The notes: generated from the sequence alone by a model not told the origin. A stretch of DNA of 64,000 nt from Catonia carolina (GCA_035578175.1 JAQMRL010000001.1:369637720-369701719); one strand, 5' to 3'; shown: positions 1-12,664, counted from the stretch's first letter. Translations and numbers: made by a program.

Positions 1-1027
1 ACCTTTTTATCTTAATTTTATAACCTTTTTGACTAGGAAGCTTCTAATAAATAGAATCAGTTATTGTTTCTATGGCAAAAAAATTAACTATGTCATTGTT
101 AGTAAAAGGATGGTACATTCCTAAATTAACTTGTGTTGATATTTTTTTAATAGTATATTTTGAAAAAGAACTGCTGTAATATGATTTTTGTATATATTAG
201 AAATTTTATTTCTAGTTAGGATTATGAAGTAGATACAATGTTTATGTATCTTTTTGGACGTGAGCCAAACTTATTAAGGATAGCTGAAACAAAATATTAC
301 ATTAGAATGTTATTCTGTTTGACTGAATACCAATTTGGCACTGTTTTACAAAAGTATTGTTAGATAAACTTACGTGACTTTAAATCTGTTCATTTAAATA
401 ACATAAATTCCTCTTCCGGAAAATCTGAAAATTTTGTATCCTCATTCCACAACATTCCAATCTAAAGCTTGGTGAAAATTCAAAGTGACGTCTTTCCGGA
501 ATATATTTTAGATTCTCTTAGGAGCAATGTACGAAAGGAAGTATTTATAGAACGAGAAATATTATGTCCATTCCTATTATTATTGTAATCTGTACTTCTG
601 TGTTACCCAACATATAAAATATACAGAGTGTCATGCAAATACTAAATAACATGTGTGAGTTTGTAAATTATATTAATCGAAGTGTGAAATATAATTCATG
701 GTTTTAACTAACTTGAAGAAAATTGATTTTTATTATCAAAGGTTTCTGCTATGTAAAGAGAAAATACTAAATCGTGATTCAAACTTAATTTTTCTTATGA
801 TGTTTTTTATTTTGATCTAAGTCACATTTCCAGGTGTTAATATCATGGTCTAATTATCGCAAGTTTAGAATATTTAAAAATTGTATTCTTGTTCAATAGC
901 ATATTTTTCGTGCAAGTAACGAACAATTTGCAGAAAAATGTATATTACTGAATAGAACGAGTAATAAGTAAATATTATAATACAGTATTATGATTGTTCC
1001 AAAATTTTAATTTACAAATAACTTCAC
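1..1027. other. AT-rich intergenic DNA, nothing recognised
   Basis: No reading frame, tRNA-like box pair, terminal inverted repeat or tandem repeat was recognised here. Stops are dense in all frames. Confidence 0.5.
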
Positions 1028-1300
1028 AGACCAATCTGGACTTATAATGTCCAGCTCTTTGAAGCAGCGGCAGAGAGTAACTTAAAATTGATCCAGAGCT
1101 TTTAGTCACAATTCTTGAGACTTGCTCTTGGCGCTCCTCTTTATGTAAGCAATAAAACCACTACGATTTCAAAATTCCGAGATTAAAGAAACTAATTGCG
1201 TTCTTATATGGTAAATTTTTTGAACGATTACGTAACCATCCCAACCAACTAGCCTAGACGTAGCTAAAAGGAATTTCCCGGCTGTACGATGTCTAAAGCA
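1028..1300 (+). pseudogene. Jockey-like LINE reverse transcriptase, C-terminal fragment
   Basis: Reading from 1028 gives RPIWTYNVQL, then AAAESNLKLIQSF, a stop, SQFLRLALGAPLYVSNK, and then several stops. This is the conserved post-RT segment of Jockey-clade polymerases (PIWTYG-QLWG-A--SN---IQ-FQSK-LR), where nascent LINE copies commonly end up truncated. The same motif recurs near 3250, 20550 and 33090. The coding match fades after about 1190 and the 3' border is approximate. It is a dead 5'-truncated copy with no promoter or endonuclease. Confidence 0.7.
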
Positions 1301-2880
1301 AAACTGGAGCTGAGGCCTCTTATTTAGAATAACGGATAACACCTACAGTTCTAAACAGAGAATATACCACTGGGTACTTCTTCTCCTGAAAGTATAATCC
1401 CCCGCCTCCAATTGAATAAAATATCATGAACGAAAATTGTGCAGCTCATGGTACAATATCGTAATATAAAATAAAGATAGTAAAAAAAGGATTACTATTT
1501 CATTTCGGGCTATATATCTGAAACATAGAATTTTTGGGGTCTTTCTCTTCCAAACCAACTTGAAAACACTTTAAAATAAACCTTTTTAAGGTTACCGTTT
1601 TGCTTAAAAAAATTTGTAGATAACGTTCTTATGGATTTCATACAAACTTATCAGTTTATATTTAACCTGGTGTTCCTAATCGTTTCTAAGTGAAGAATAT
1701 TTCTGTCAACTAAGTTGGTAACGTCTAACATCCTACACGGAGGGAAGATAAAAATAAAAATCAGTTCTGATTTAGATATCACATGTTATAAAACAGTATT
1801 TATTTTGTAATAATTTAATTATTCATGTACTTATTTTTACTTTTAATTTTTTTTGTATTTTAACGACACAGCAACTGGTTAAATACGTGGTGAATTAGAT
1901 ACACCATAGCAAAATATTTGAATGTTATGTTAAATCTGTGGTAAAAAATATCTGATCATATTGGTAAGAAGTTCAAAAATAACGTGAAAATAGTTTTGTT
2001 TGCGGCTTGATAATAAAATCTTTTAGAATAAATTTATTATTAAAGTTATCGAATATGAATTCATTAATGAGAAGATCGCCCCCGTTCTTAGGGAATAAAT
2101 TATTTTTTACAAATGTTTACTGCAGGCTGTTCGTATGTATAACATCAACTGTGGGAAACTGGTTTCAGTAACGTTCAGAGGAATGAAAAGTTTCAGAATA
2201 AAATATTGAAGTCTACCTCTTATGCTACATGATTTATTAGAAATTACAGGGCTCATGAGTCTACTTTTTTCTAGGCATAAGTGTGTCGTACCTAAATAGT
2301 CTTGAAAACCTATTAAAGAAAACCTATTAGTCTACTAAATAATAGTGAAAATTTTGGAAGTTTAAGATAAGAGATATTTTAGACAAAACTAGTGAATTAA
2401 ATGAGATTTTTAAAAGACATATATTATTTTCTAAACAAACTTCATTAAGGCGACCCAAAATGCCTATCTCCGTAAAGTTAACGTAAGGAATATTTTCTCA
2501 AAAACTGTTGAGCTATTCTGTCCAATTTTCTTGTGGTTACTTTTCAGGCTATTCTACACCCACTGAGTTAGTAGCATCTAGATACATTGTTAGAAAAATA
2601 AAACTTTTTTGAAAATCATAGCTTTTTGCCTATTGAAGTGAAAGAAAATTTAAACACATTATTTTACAGTAATATTAACTCGTGCATTGAACTTTTGGTA
2701 TGAAAGGCTGTGCAAATATTTCATTAAAATCCATTCACAGTTGCCTGAGAAAATGTTCCTTATGCGTCGAAAGTTGCTATTTACGGGAAAAAAGAACAAC
2801 TGAAAGAGAACTCATTCGTTAAATAATTCAATATGTTATTTTTTACAGTTCAGAAGTTACTTTAATATATTCACAGGTGG
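1301..2880. other. AT-rich intergenic DNA, nothing recognised
   Basis: No coding, RNA or mobile-element signature was found over about 1.6 kb. The sequence is uniformly AT-rich with only short ORFs. Confidence 0.5.
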
Positions 2881-2904
2881 TCTGGTGCTAACTTAAATTT
2901 TTAT

Positions 2905-4612
2905 TTTTTCTCTTTAATTTTTTATTTACAACTGTAAAATGTTACAACAAGCAAATGTGATGATTATCGTGATTATGTAAATGACATGATAGGCATGAGA
3001 GGGGTAGGGCCTTCATTGGTGCCTCCCTAAGAATGAAATTTGTATATCAAATTAGCATGTCTCTACTCCAGCGTCTTTTAAGGCGTCTAGGAGGATTATC
3101 AGGTAAATGGACGGAGGAAAGTGAACGCACCAGGGGGTTCTCGTGTTCTTGTGACTTGTCGTGAAAGCGTTTGTATAGGTATTCAATGGAATTTTGTACA
3201 AGTGGTGTTTTCAAATCTGTATGTAAGATTTTGTTGCTAACGTAAAGAGGTGCTTTTGCTATAAGGCGTAATGTTTTTGACTGGAATGCTTGAATTCGTT
3301 GCAAGTTAGAGGGTTTGGTTGAACCGTAAATTTGGGATCCGTAGGTCTAAATAGGTTTCAAAAGAGAACAATATATGCGTAATTTTTGTGCCATTGGTAA
3401 TTTTGATCGTTCGTGAAGTAGGGAATATAGAAGTGTAAGTCGGGAATTCAGTAATAAACGTTTCCGTTTGATATGTGTGCTCCAAGTTAGTCGTTTATCA
3501 AAAGTCAGACCGAGATACTTGACCGTATCTGTTTTTGTGAGAGGTTCATTGTCTATGTATACTGGTGGGCAATCATCATGACGGAGTGTGAAAGTTACGT
3601 GAAGGGATTTTGTCGTATTAAGTTTTATTTTCCATGTTTTACACCATTCGTGTATAAGATTGAGATGATGTTGGAGTGTTAGTGAAGCGTGTATAGAGTT
3701 TTGATCTCGGGCAAATATCGCTGTGTCGTCGGCGTAGGTAGCAGTGAGGGTCTGGTGTAGGGTCGGTTGGTCTGAAGTGTATACAGAATAGAGAAGTGGA
3801 GCTAAAATTGAGCCCTGAGGCACGCCGACTAAGACAATAAAGAAATTTGAGTAGGACGATCCTAAACAAATTCTAAAGAATCTATCAGATAGGAAGGAAT
3901 TTATGATAAGGTAGTAGGTAAATGGTAGTATTTCTTTCAGTTTGTGTAAGAGACCTGTATGCCAAACTCTGTCAAAAGCTTGAGCGACATCCAGGAAACC
4001 TGTGGACACATACATCTTTTGTTCCATAGACGAAGCTATGTAATCAGTCACCCTGTGCAGTTGTTGTGTAGTGGAGTGTTGAGTGCGGAATCCGAATTGA
4101 TGTGGAGGTAGTATATCATGAACCAGCGGAAGGATGCGCTTGTAAAGGAGTTTTTCGAAAATTTTTGAAGGTTCTGAGAGGAGGCTTAATGGTCGGTAGG
4201 AGGAAGGTGTGTGAAAGGGTTTGTTCGGTTTTTGTATCATTACTATTTCTGTATACTTCCACTGTGTGGGGAAATGTGTCGTGCGCAATATACTATTGAA
4301 GATTGTAGTAAGGAGAACGAGCGCTTTCCGCGGTAAGTGTTTAAGTATGTCAGCTGTTATTAAATCATATCCCGGTGACTTCTTACGGGGTAATCTCGAA
4401 ATTTCAGATTTTACTTCGGAGGGGTGAAAGTATTTCGGCGGGAGGGATAATTGAAGCGGTTCATCTAGTGACTGAGTAACGCGTTGGTGATGTACAAATT
4501 GGATGTCATTATGGGGAGTGAATGTTTCAGAAAGATGTCTACCAAAGCATTCAGCTTTGTCGTCATCAGTTATTAGCCAGGGCCCGTCACCCACCCTAAG
4601 GGGCATCGATGT
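2905..4612 (-). mobile_element. 5'-truncated Jockey-like non-LTR retrotransposon
   Basis: Minus-strand LINE copy made of the RT-containing reading frame at 3047-4606, a 3' UTR of about 140 bp and an A/T-rich tail near 2905-2925. The endonuclease and first ORF are missing because the copy stops at about 4612, where the sequence changes abruptly to AT-rich DNA. This is the usual result of incomplete target-primed reverse transcription. No target-site duplication could be fixed because the 3' tail merges into T-rich flank. Confidence 0.8.
3047..4606 (-). pseudogene. Jockey-like reverse transcriptase (pol), broken by one nonsense codon
   Basis: The upper part (4606 down to 3350) has the RT fingers and palm in order: PRKKSPGYDLITADIL, then IQKPNKP and SSYRPLSLLS, then FLDVAQAFDRVWH carrying the first catalytic Asp, GVPQGSILAPLLYSVY, and the YADD active site (TYADDTAIFARD), followed by thumb residues TVKYLGLTFD. 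The frame stops at LLKPI-stop-TYG, where relatives have PIWTYG, so a Trp codon has become TAG. It then stays open to 3047, ending with the Jockey tail PPRRLKRRWSRDMLI. The endonuclease domain is absent. Apart from this nonsense codon the frame is intact, suggesting a fairly young copy. The role would have been reverse transcription of LINE RNA at a nicked target. Confidence 0.88.
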
Positions 4613-5100
4613 CGTGTTTTAAAATTTTAAAACAAAAAATATCGCACAAAATAAAAAAATATATATTTATTCGTTGTCATTAAAAAAAAATAGAGATGTT
4701 ATGCAAATAATAACAATTAAAATAACGTAAGGATTCAACACATTTTTAATTTTAAAAAAACCTGTAAAACCCCCCAACAAATTATACCTATATCGTTGGA
4801 TGCCGAATACTCTGAATTTTAATAATTTGCAAAATATCCGGTAATGTGAAAATTTTCAATTCAATTTTCAATTTAAATAGCAAATAAAATTATTTGTTAA
4901 ATTAAAATTTTATTAAAAACGTCTATTCAATCTAAAGCATACATTCTACAGAATAGTGCTTACATGAAATGATTTACTGGTTTGTCACCCATAAATTGAA
5001 TAAAATCTCATAAGTTTCTATTTCAGAAATTAACTTAGTCATTAGACTTATTCTGATATACAAATCTTAAAAAAACCTATAGAGGTATGATTTTTTTAAA
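4613..5100. other. AT-rich spacer, nothing recognised
   Basis: A/T-rich flank between the truncated Jockey copy and repeat A copy 1. No feature was seen. Confidence 0.5.
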
Positions 5101-5994
5101 TTTTACTTTTTAATACTTTCTTCTGCCTATGTGAATATATAGGACAGAAAGTACCTATTGTTTCCATGACGATTTTTCAAAATCGAGTTTTCACCGGATA
5201 TACACGTTTTCAGACCCCCTGAACCCAAAAAAACATATTTTTAACGATTGGTCTGTGTGTGCAAGTGTGTGTGTGTGTGTGTGTGTGTGAACAGAATTTC
5301 TCAAGAACGGAACATAGTACGAACTTGAAACTTAGATACCACTAGAAGACCCGACACAAACATAATCATCAAATCGGTCAACCGAAAGTGGTAGTTTATT
5401 CGTGTCATTTTTAACTTTTTTGCGATTTTCTCAATAACGGCTCGTACGATTTTTTTAAAAAATCACCTCATTTACTAAATTTGTAATGCTCTTCAAGATA
5501 GGGTAGGCGATACATCTGCGGAAACTTCTGGGAAGGTTGTTTTTTTATGATTGCGGCTTTAGTATGCATTTTAGCGCAAAAATGTGTAAATAAAAGTTGT
5601 AGAGTATTAAAACCCTACAACTATTATTTCCAACACTTTTTAACGCTTAGTTTAGCGGCAATGAGTAATTTCTGGTTTTTTTTCATGAAAATCTGTAAAA
5701 AAAATCGATATATAAGATTTCATCCTTAGTCTGCATTTTACGACAAAAGTGTATATAATTATATTTATAGGAAATAAAAAGTTCTACAATTTTTATTTTT
5801 AGCATTTTTCTCTGCATTTTAGCGTGAAAGAGTGATTTTCCGTATTTTAAACAAAACTGAGGTTGATTTTCCTTTAGAGTCTTTCACTCATCATTAAAAT
5901 AAGGTTATGTTTTTTGTTTATTACTATTGTAGGTTATATATTGTTCATTAGTTTCATTAGCAAGAAAAAGTCGTGTGAGTGTTTTACACCAGAT
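5101..5994 (+). repeat. Dispersed repeat A, copy 1 (about 0.9 kb)
   Basis: One of four near-full-length copies in the window (others at 11758-12664, 37892-38833 inverted, and 57254-58140). Shared landmarks in order: a start resembling TTTACTTTCTCTTGCCTATA, ATCGAGTTTTCACCGGAT, GCGATTGGTCTGTGTGTG, CGATTTTCTCAAAAACGG, TTTAGCGGTAATTAGC, AACTGAGGTTGATTTTC, and an end at GTGTTTCACACCAGAT. The left end and a site near the right end carry the inverted motif ACTTTCTCTTGCC / GGCAAGAGAAAGT in better-preserved copies. No frame is conserved between copies, so it is non-autonomous. This copy has a (TG)n run at about 5262-5290. Confidence 0.8.
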
Positions 5995-6982
5995 CGTATT
6001 TCCTTCAAGGAGTTCTATTGTTCATTTGTGTTTTTATTTTCTGTTTTTAACGTATAAATAATGGCGGTCGACATTATATTCCGTTTTGACATATGAAAAC
6101 CAGATCTCGTAATGACAGGAAAAAAGAAAAATTGTTAAGAAACTTCTTATGTAGAATTTTTTATAACAACTAGAGACGTTCTTGAAGATTTGATCGCATC
6201 GTTCATCACCTTCTGTTGCACTAGTAAATTTCATCCGACACACGTACACACCTGTATTCAATAAAAAGAAGATTGCTCTCTATTTCCTTCTCCGTTTTGG
6301 ATAAATTACAGGCTTTAAAAATTGCTTGAGTAGTCAACATTATATTATATTTTATATTCCTTAGCATATGGTGTATAATAAAATATGACACTTCTTTTTT
6401 TATCAACCGTACCAACGAAGAAAATATCAATAGTTAAATAACATATAAGTATCTCACTTTGTCATTAGATATAAACGTGTGCACGTTTATCTTTCTAATA
6501 CTGTAATTAAATATTTGAGGTTCTTTTCTTAACTTCTATTAATATAAAATATGAAATTACTATAAGAAATGTTTACGAATGTTCATTTTTTATTCTCCAC
6601 GAATAAAATACTTAAGTTTATAATTTTGTTGCCACAGAAATATGCAATGTGAACCAATCTTATGAAAGTTTGTGTTCAGGGATTTTCAAAGATTTCCTTG
6701 TTGGCTTCCATATTTTTTTTAATCCTGTTAAGTAAGAATTAATTAAATTTATTAATGTGGTTAAATAAAATTATTTTCAAGGAAACAACTCAAATAATTT
6801 TGGTGAATTAATATACTTTTTAAAATAAGTTGGTATACGTTGCACTTTGGGAAAACTCCAGGAAAGTCTCAAACTTTAATACTGTTTTCATTGCGGCTAT
6901 CAAATTTTTTTTGAAGTTACGTCCTCAGGAAGAATTTTATTGGAAATAGCGTACATATATTAAGCATAGAATATTAAATAAG
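5995..6982. other. AT-rich intergenic DNA, nothing recognised
   Basis: Overlapping short minus-strand ORFs of 69-75 codons occur here, but with no family resemblance, no promoter and ordinary AT-rich composition. They are treated as chance. Confidence 0.45.
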
Positions 6983-7372
6983 TTGTTGTTTAGGTCATCA
7001 GCCGAAAGACTGGTTTGAATCTGTAGAGGTTTTACTAAGTAAAACAAGGAGTGAGGTTGTTTTCCTTGCCTTCCTCACTGAGTGGAGAAGTATGCTTATA
7101 AGCATGCCGGGCCCTCTGGAAAGCACATATTTTCCACTCTGCAAATGACACCTTCACATCATTCACAACAGGGCTGTATAATGAAATTCATGACTTTCAG
7201 ACGAGATAACGCTGATAGTGTCTTTTACACCTCTACCTCTTCTGTTCTTAAATTACTCAGTCATTTAATTGGCTGACCTTGTGATAAAAAACAGAACTAT
7301 TTATTTTAGCCTGGAACGAACAGATTGAGTGTAAATAATTTGACACTCCATCTGTTTCTTATGTGCATAAAA
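6983..7372 (+). repeat. Dispersed repeat B, copy 1
   Basis: Begins with GGTCATCAGCCGAAAGACTG, runs through a segment ending in CTTCACATCATTCA and then a part reading AACGAACAGATTGAGTG, and ends at about TTGACACTCCATCTG. The same sequence occurs inverted at 9428-9836, and its second half recurs at 18878-19052. The opening core resembles a widespread insect SINE-like motif (TCATCAG...GACTGGTTTGA), which I recognise only loosely. No coding capacity. Confidence 0.6.
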
Positions 7373-8595
7373 ATACAATAACATAATAGTAATTAATTAT
7401 ACTTTAATATTATATATATATATATTAATATAATTATAATTTTATAATGGTAATTATAATTTAATTAATTGTAATTGTAAAAAATAAAATTAATAAAATA
7501 GGTTACTAAATAAAATTTAATTACCAATTAATTCCAATTAGTAAATCACAAAAAATAAGTTTATTGGGCTTGTTTTTAATTTTTTATTTAGAAAAATGTA
7601 TTTTTGTAATTAATTGCGGACTATAATTTCCTGTAAAAACGGGGTTTTCTGAATAAAACTAAAATTAATTTAAATATTTTAATAATGATAAAATTAAATT
7701 TATTTCCTTTGATATATAACATAATAACCACATTGCTTTACTGTTCATTGCAATTCAATCAATTTATGTTCTTAAAAATTAAAAAAATAAATAAAATAAA
7801 ATATTACTGAGTAATTTCTGAGATCTAAATTAAATATAAGAATACAAAAAAATAGAAAAAAATGAAACTGATAAATCAAATCTTTCTCTAGGATATAAAT
7901 AATTGATGATAGATATTGAAGATGACTCTTAAAAGAAAAGAGAAAACGAAGGGGCAACCGATAGTTTTAATTTGGTTTAACATTTTAGTTATTTAAGTAG
8001 TCACAATAAAAAAGATTATAGAGGTTTCTTGTGTAAACCGCGTTATTAAAAGGAGTCCTACTTCCTGTATAACTCAATATTAACGTTTTGCTTACCACAT
8101 TTAAGGACTATGAAAGACAGAGCTTCGTTTTTTTTTAAATTTTTTTAACAGATTCGCCTTCTTTAATTCCATATATAAAATAATTTATTGATTAAAATTA
8201 TACTAATTTTTTTTAAACAAAAACTGAATTCACTAGAAAAATCTCTAAAAGTTCGTTCTTAAAAAGTAAAGTAGATAACTCGATTTGCCCCCGTAAGGAA
8301 ATGAAATATGTTTAATAAACCCTAAATATTTGGGCACAGTAGGAGAGAAATCGGGTATAAAATATTTATGAATGGTAATTTTCTAACTCCCAGGTATTTA
8401 AAATTTTTTGACGACCAGGTATTTTAAATACCAGGAAGTCATCTTCGATAGGAGCCGAATAAGTGCAGCGGAAGTAAACAGCAAGATTTAGCAAGGGTGA
8501 AGGGTTATACGGCAGTTACATTCTGTCCTTTGGAGTAATAAAATATTGAAGGAGACAAAATTTTAAAATTTAAAATTTTTTAAGAGCTAAATTTT
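7373..8595. other. Very AT-rich DNA, nothing recognised
   Basis: Includes an (AT)n-like stretch near 7412-7440 and A/T homopolymer-rich sequence. No gene, SINE box pair or inverted-repeat element was found. Confidence 0.5.
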
Positions 8596-9047
8596 TATCA
8601 TGCTATCCTGGAGAGTGTGTGTACCTATTCTGCGGAAGTGTGGGTATTGACAAAGAGACAGAAGGATCCCCTAAAAGCGGTGGAGATGGATTTCTGGAGA
8701 CGGAGCTAAGGTGTGTCGCAGACGATCGAATTCCGAATTCTGAAATCAGGAGAAGAATTGGCGTTCAAGGAAATATCATGGATAATATCATGGAAATACC
8801 ACATCATGGAAATACCATATCCCGGAAACAGTTAAATGGTTTGGTCATTTGCAGAGGATGTAGGATGGTAGGTGGCTAAAGAGGGTTGGGAGTGAAAGCC
8901 AGCAGGTAAAAGAAGGAGGGGTAGCCCGGACGTGAAATGGTTGGATAGGGTACAGGAGGCAATGTCTTTGTGCGGCTCTCCGATGGGAACTGGCGAGGCA
9001 GGGACAATTATTGTAATTATTGTAATTATTGTAATTATTGTAATGAA
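8596..9047 (+). pseudogene. LINE 3' end, RT C-terminal fragment with ATTGTAATT tail
   Basis: Frames on the plus strand give YSAEVWVLTKRQKDPLKAVEMDFWRR, then EIRRRIGVQGNI, then pieces like KASR / PGREMVG / GEAG. They match, with stops and frame changes, the post-RT region of RTE-type LINEs, which have LYGAEVW-L-K-----L-A-EM-F-RR, then WFGH--RM, R-GRP--RW. The fragment ends in four copies of an ATTGTAATT-like unit (9003-9045), a microsatellite 3' tail typical of RTE-like elements. A small CATGGAAATACCA repeat near 8790-8815 interrupts the coding match. Confidence 0.65.
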
Positions 9048-9427
9048 TAATACGGCTGGGGCTGAAAATCCTCGCATAAATATATAGAATTACATATTTA
9101 TTTTTTTAAGAACAAATTCGTGTCACCACAGAAACATAATTTTGGTACTATTGGAAAGCATGAAGTTTTAACTCTATATTAGAGTATTGTGAGTTTTAAA
9201 GTCTAAGAATCTACTTTTTTAAACGTTTTCATGTTAGTCTTCCCTAAAATTTAAAGTTAAAATATTTAAAAACTAATGAAAAATCTATTTCGGAAAAATA
9301 AGCTAGCCTTAAAGGTCCAACGGTAAAATGTTAAACTGTACTATTGAAACCCCAAATTATTTTTCCCGTTCGAATCAAAAGAAATCTATTTTTTCACACC
9401 CAGAATTTCCTATATACACATTTTATG
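9048..9427. other. AT-rich spacer, nothing recognised
   Basis: Sequence between the LINE tail and repeat B copy 2. No feature was seen. Confidence 0.45.
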
Positions 9428-9836
9428 TCCGTAACAGGCAGGTGGAGTGTTAAATTATTGTTTACACTTGCTCTGCTAGTTCCAGGGCTACAAAGAATTG
9501 TCCTGTTTCTCATCACGTGGTCAGCCAATTATATGACTAAAATAGTTAAGAACAGAAGAGGTAGAGATGTAAAAGTCACTAGTCAGAGTTATCTCCTCTG
9601 AAAGTAATGAATTTCATTATACAGGCAGACCCTGTGGAGAATGAAGTGAAGGTGTCAGTTGCAGGGTGGAAAGTAGATGCTTTTCGGAGGGCCTGGCATG
9701 CTGATAAGCATAGGCTACTTTTTTATCCAGTGAGGAAGGCATAGTAAACCACTCATTCCTTGTTTTACTTAGTAAAGCATATATAGGTTTAAATCTGCCT
9801 TCGGACTGTTGACCTAAACAACACAATCCATGCGTT
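9428..9836 (-). repeat. Dispersed repeat B, copy 2 (inverted)
   Basis: Reverse-complement match to 6983-7372. It starts at 9428 with CAGGTGGAGTGTTAAATTAT and ends with TTCGGACTGTTGACCTAAAC, the complement of the repeat's opening core. Full length with many small differences, so an old copy. Confidence 0.6.
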
Positions 9837-10849
9837 TTTTTTTTGTATTTATTTAGTAATAACTACAACTTTATAATTATATAACCAGCAGTATTTGTGA
9901 TCGTGTTTAATCTCCTGTTTCTTCTGAATTGAGGAAATCAACTTGGGGCAAACTCTCGGCACTGTTGATACATGAGATCCCTATTTCAGCATCTTTTTAT
10001 CTTCTTTATGGATCTTGCGGTAGATGTGGGTGTGTCAATACTTTTGTATCTCTTGATTCTTGTAATTTTGCATTTTGAATGGAACCGTGTGTGTAATTTG
10101 CTAATGGTTGAATGTACAGTGTCCACATTATGGTCTCGATATACTCGTATGATAGAGTTTCGTACGTAGTACACATTCCATTGTGATTAAACGTGAAAAT
10201 TTCTTTTGAAAAGTTTGTATCCTGTTTACGTTTGATTTTTCGCCGAGCCATAAATTAAAGCTCCATACATCCACACTGGACGAATTAGAAGAAACAAATG
10301 CAAACAAATATAAAAGTACATGAGTATTAGTTTATTACATTATTAATCAATTTGTACGAAAGCACTGCCTAGTTTTGAAACTCCTTGCATGAAATACATA
10401 AGTAAACCAATTTATAACAGAGTTAACGAAAAATAACATTATTTGTTTATCCAACTGATTGTTTGCGTAAACCAAGATGTCAGGTACGAGAATTTTCATA
10501 TCGTAACGGCGTACTCTTCTGCACAATTTACATACCAAAAGTGAAATTTCTACTATTTACATTCCACATTTTATTTCAGAATACAAATTTATCAGGTTGA
10601 AATGCCAACAAATAGTTTCTTTTATGGTTTTAAAGTAGGTACCTGACTTGATTTAGATAAATGTTTATTCTTTGAAGATCTCTATACATATTTTTACACC
10701 TCGGTATCTCCGTTGTTAACTGCTCTTATACGAAGCCGATTCAATGCATTTTCAATTCAAGACTACGTGCAAAAGAATTTATAGACGTTACAGACCCACT
10801 GTTACAAAATTTTTGTGGTAGTAGTAATAGTTGTTGTTGTTTTATACCC
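9837..10849. other. AT-rich intergenic DNA, nothing recognised
   Basis: Overlapping short ORFs on both strands at 9972-10251 are mutual shadows with no family resemblance. No other signal. Confidence 0.45.
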
Positions 10850-11035
10850 AGCTTGTCAGTTGTCAGCCTCCATAGTGTGCTAGACTTTCACGTGGAGATC
10901 CCGGGGTCGATTCCTGACCAGAGGCTGGAAGTTTTCACAAGTTAAAACCCACTGTTACATATCCCACCGTAGTCGCTAATGATCGAGCTGTTAATGCAAG
11001 TTTAAACAAAATACACAAAAAAAATATTTTTTTTA
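10850..11035 (+). mobile_element. tRNA-derived SINE with I-like LINE tail
   Basis: A promoter-like head contains ATAGTGTGCTAGA (A-box-like) and GGGGTCGATTCCTG (B box, 10903-10916). A body with GTTAAAACCCACTGTTACAT follows. The 3' part reads GTAGTCGCTAATGATCGAGC, close to the 3' ends of the I-like LINE copies at about 50964 and 51612 (GTGGTCGCTAATGACCTCG). A-rich tail at about 11013-11022. A related degraded copy lies at 56440-56655. Confidence 0.6.
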
Positions 11036-11757
11036 CAGAAGCGTCGGACAGCCCCACTAAATCAAGGTTGGAAAAAATGATACACCAAACAAAGATGAAA
11101 AATTCTCATATTTTACTGCATGAATTTTTCCGTAAAGTACGCCTTAAGGTAATAATTGTGAAAAAATATTATTGATGCTGTTTTTCAACGTAATAAAATT
11201 AAAAGTTACTTTTGAACACTGCAAATGGAAAATACGATGTAAAAAAATGTAGCGTTTTATTTACCTTTTGTTATAGAACTTCCATAAAATGTACCGTAAT
11301 GTTGAACAAAATCAATTTATTTGGACGAAAGCTAAGCCTCTCAACAAATTTTCTCAAGAATAATACTTATATCATCTTACTGCTCCCGGAAAATTCTGTA
11401 AATAAGGGAAGTTAGATTGAAATCGTTACAGCCTCTTTTCAAAAAATTTAGTTTTTTTCACAAAAATATACTCTGCAGTATCTCGGCTATTTTATTTTAG
11501 GAGAAAGAAACAGCCTGCTCTGATTGATTATGTAGCTACGGTAAAATATTTGGAGAAAGAAATACAGGCAGAAGACGAGCCTCACGGCTGAAGAGCGTTA
11601 AAGGATGGTACTCCTTATCTATTCAGAGCAGTAGTGTATAAAGTCGAAATTTCTTATACGATAGTCAACCCCGATCAGGAGAAAGAAATCCAAGAAAAAG
11701 AATCTGGATAGCCATTTTCAATAACTTTCTCAGGGGTTCATCGAGAAAAACCTTAGT
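11036..11757. other. AT-rich intergenic DNA, nothing recognised
   Basis: No supported feature. The 67-codon ORF at 11212 has no recognisable content. Confidence 0.45.
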
Positions 11758-12664
11758 TTTTTTACTTTCTCTTGCATATACATGACTATACAGAAAAAAA
11801 GTATTGTTTTCATGACGATTTTTTGAAATCGAGTTTTCGCCGGATCTACAAGTTTTCAGACCGCTGAACCCAAAAAACATGTTTTTAGCGATTGGTCTGT
11901 GTGTGTTGTGTATGAACAAAATATTTATCTAGAATGGAACATCGTAGGAACTTGAAACTTGAAACTTAAGTTATCGAACCCGACACGAACACTTTCATTA
12001 AAATCGGTCAACCGGAAGTTGTAGTTTATTTGTGTCCTGTTTTACTTCTCTGCGATTTTCTCAAAAACGCCTCCTAAGATTTTTTTTAAAAATCGCCTCA
12101 TTTCTATGTTTTTTATACTCTATAAGATAGTGTAGGTGCCATATCTTCTGAAATTCTTGGAGGGCTGTGCTTCCGAAGAGAAAAGTGGTTTTTTTAGATT
12201 CCGGCTTTAATATGGATTTCAGTGAAATAATGTATATAATGAACGTTGTAGAGAATTTAAAATCCTACAACTTTTATGACAAACACTTTTTTGTATAACG
12301 ATTAGTTTAGCGGTAATTAGCAATTTTCTGTTTTTTTCTCACCAAAACGTGTAAAAAATTGATTTTTTTTAAGATGCCTTCGAATGCATTTTACGAAAAA
12401 GTGTGAAATCAAATTTCTACGAAATTAAAATATCTACAACAACATTTTTCTCTACAGAGCCTAATTTAACATGAAAGAGTGATTTTTAAGCCAAACTGAG
12501 GTTGATTTTCATTGTGTATCATTCATTCATAATTAAAATTAGGTTAAGTTTTTTGAGGTTAGTTTTAGTTTTTTCCACATGTTTTATTACTAATATTAGA
12601 TTATATTGTTGATTATTTGCATTGTCAAGAATAAAGTTGTGTAAGTGTTTCACACCAGATTTTT
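11758..12664 (+). repeat. Dispersed repeat A, copy 2
   Basis: Near-full-length copy with all landmarks of the family (ATCGAGTTTTCGCCGGAT, GCGATTGGTCTGTGTGTG, TTTAGCGGTAATTAGC, end at GTGTTTCACACCAGAT). It ends with TTTTTAAT. No reading frame is shared with the other copies. Confidence 0.8.

Noticed and set aside
9972..10251. Three overlapping short ORFs on both strands
   Set aside because: Mutual shadows in ordinary AT-rich DNA with no promoter or homology.
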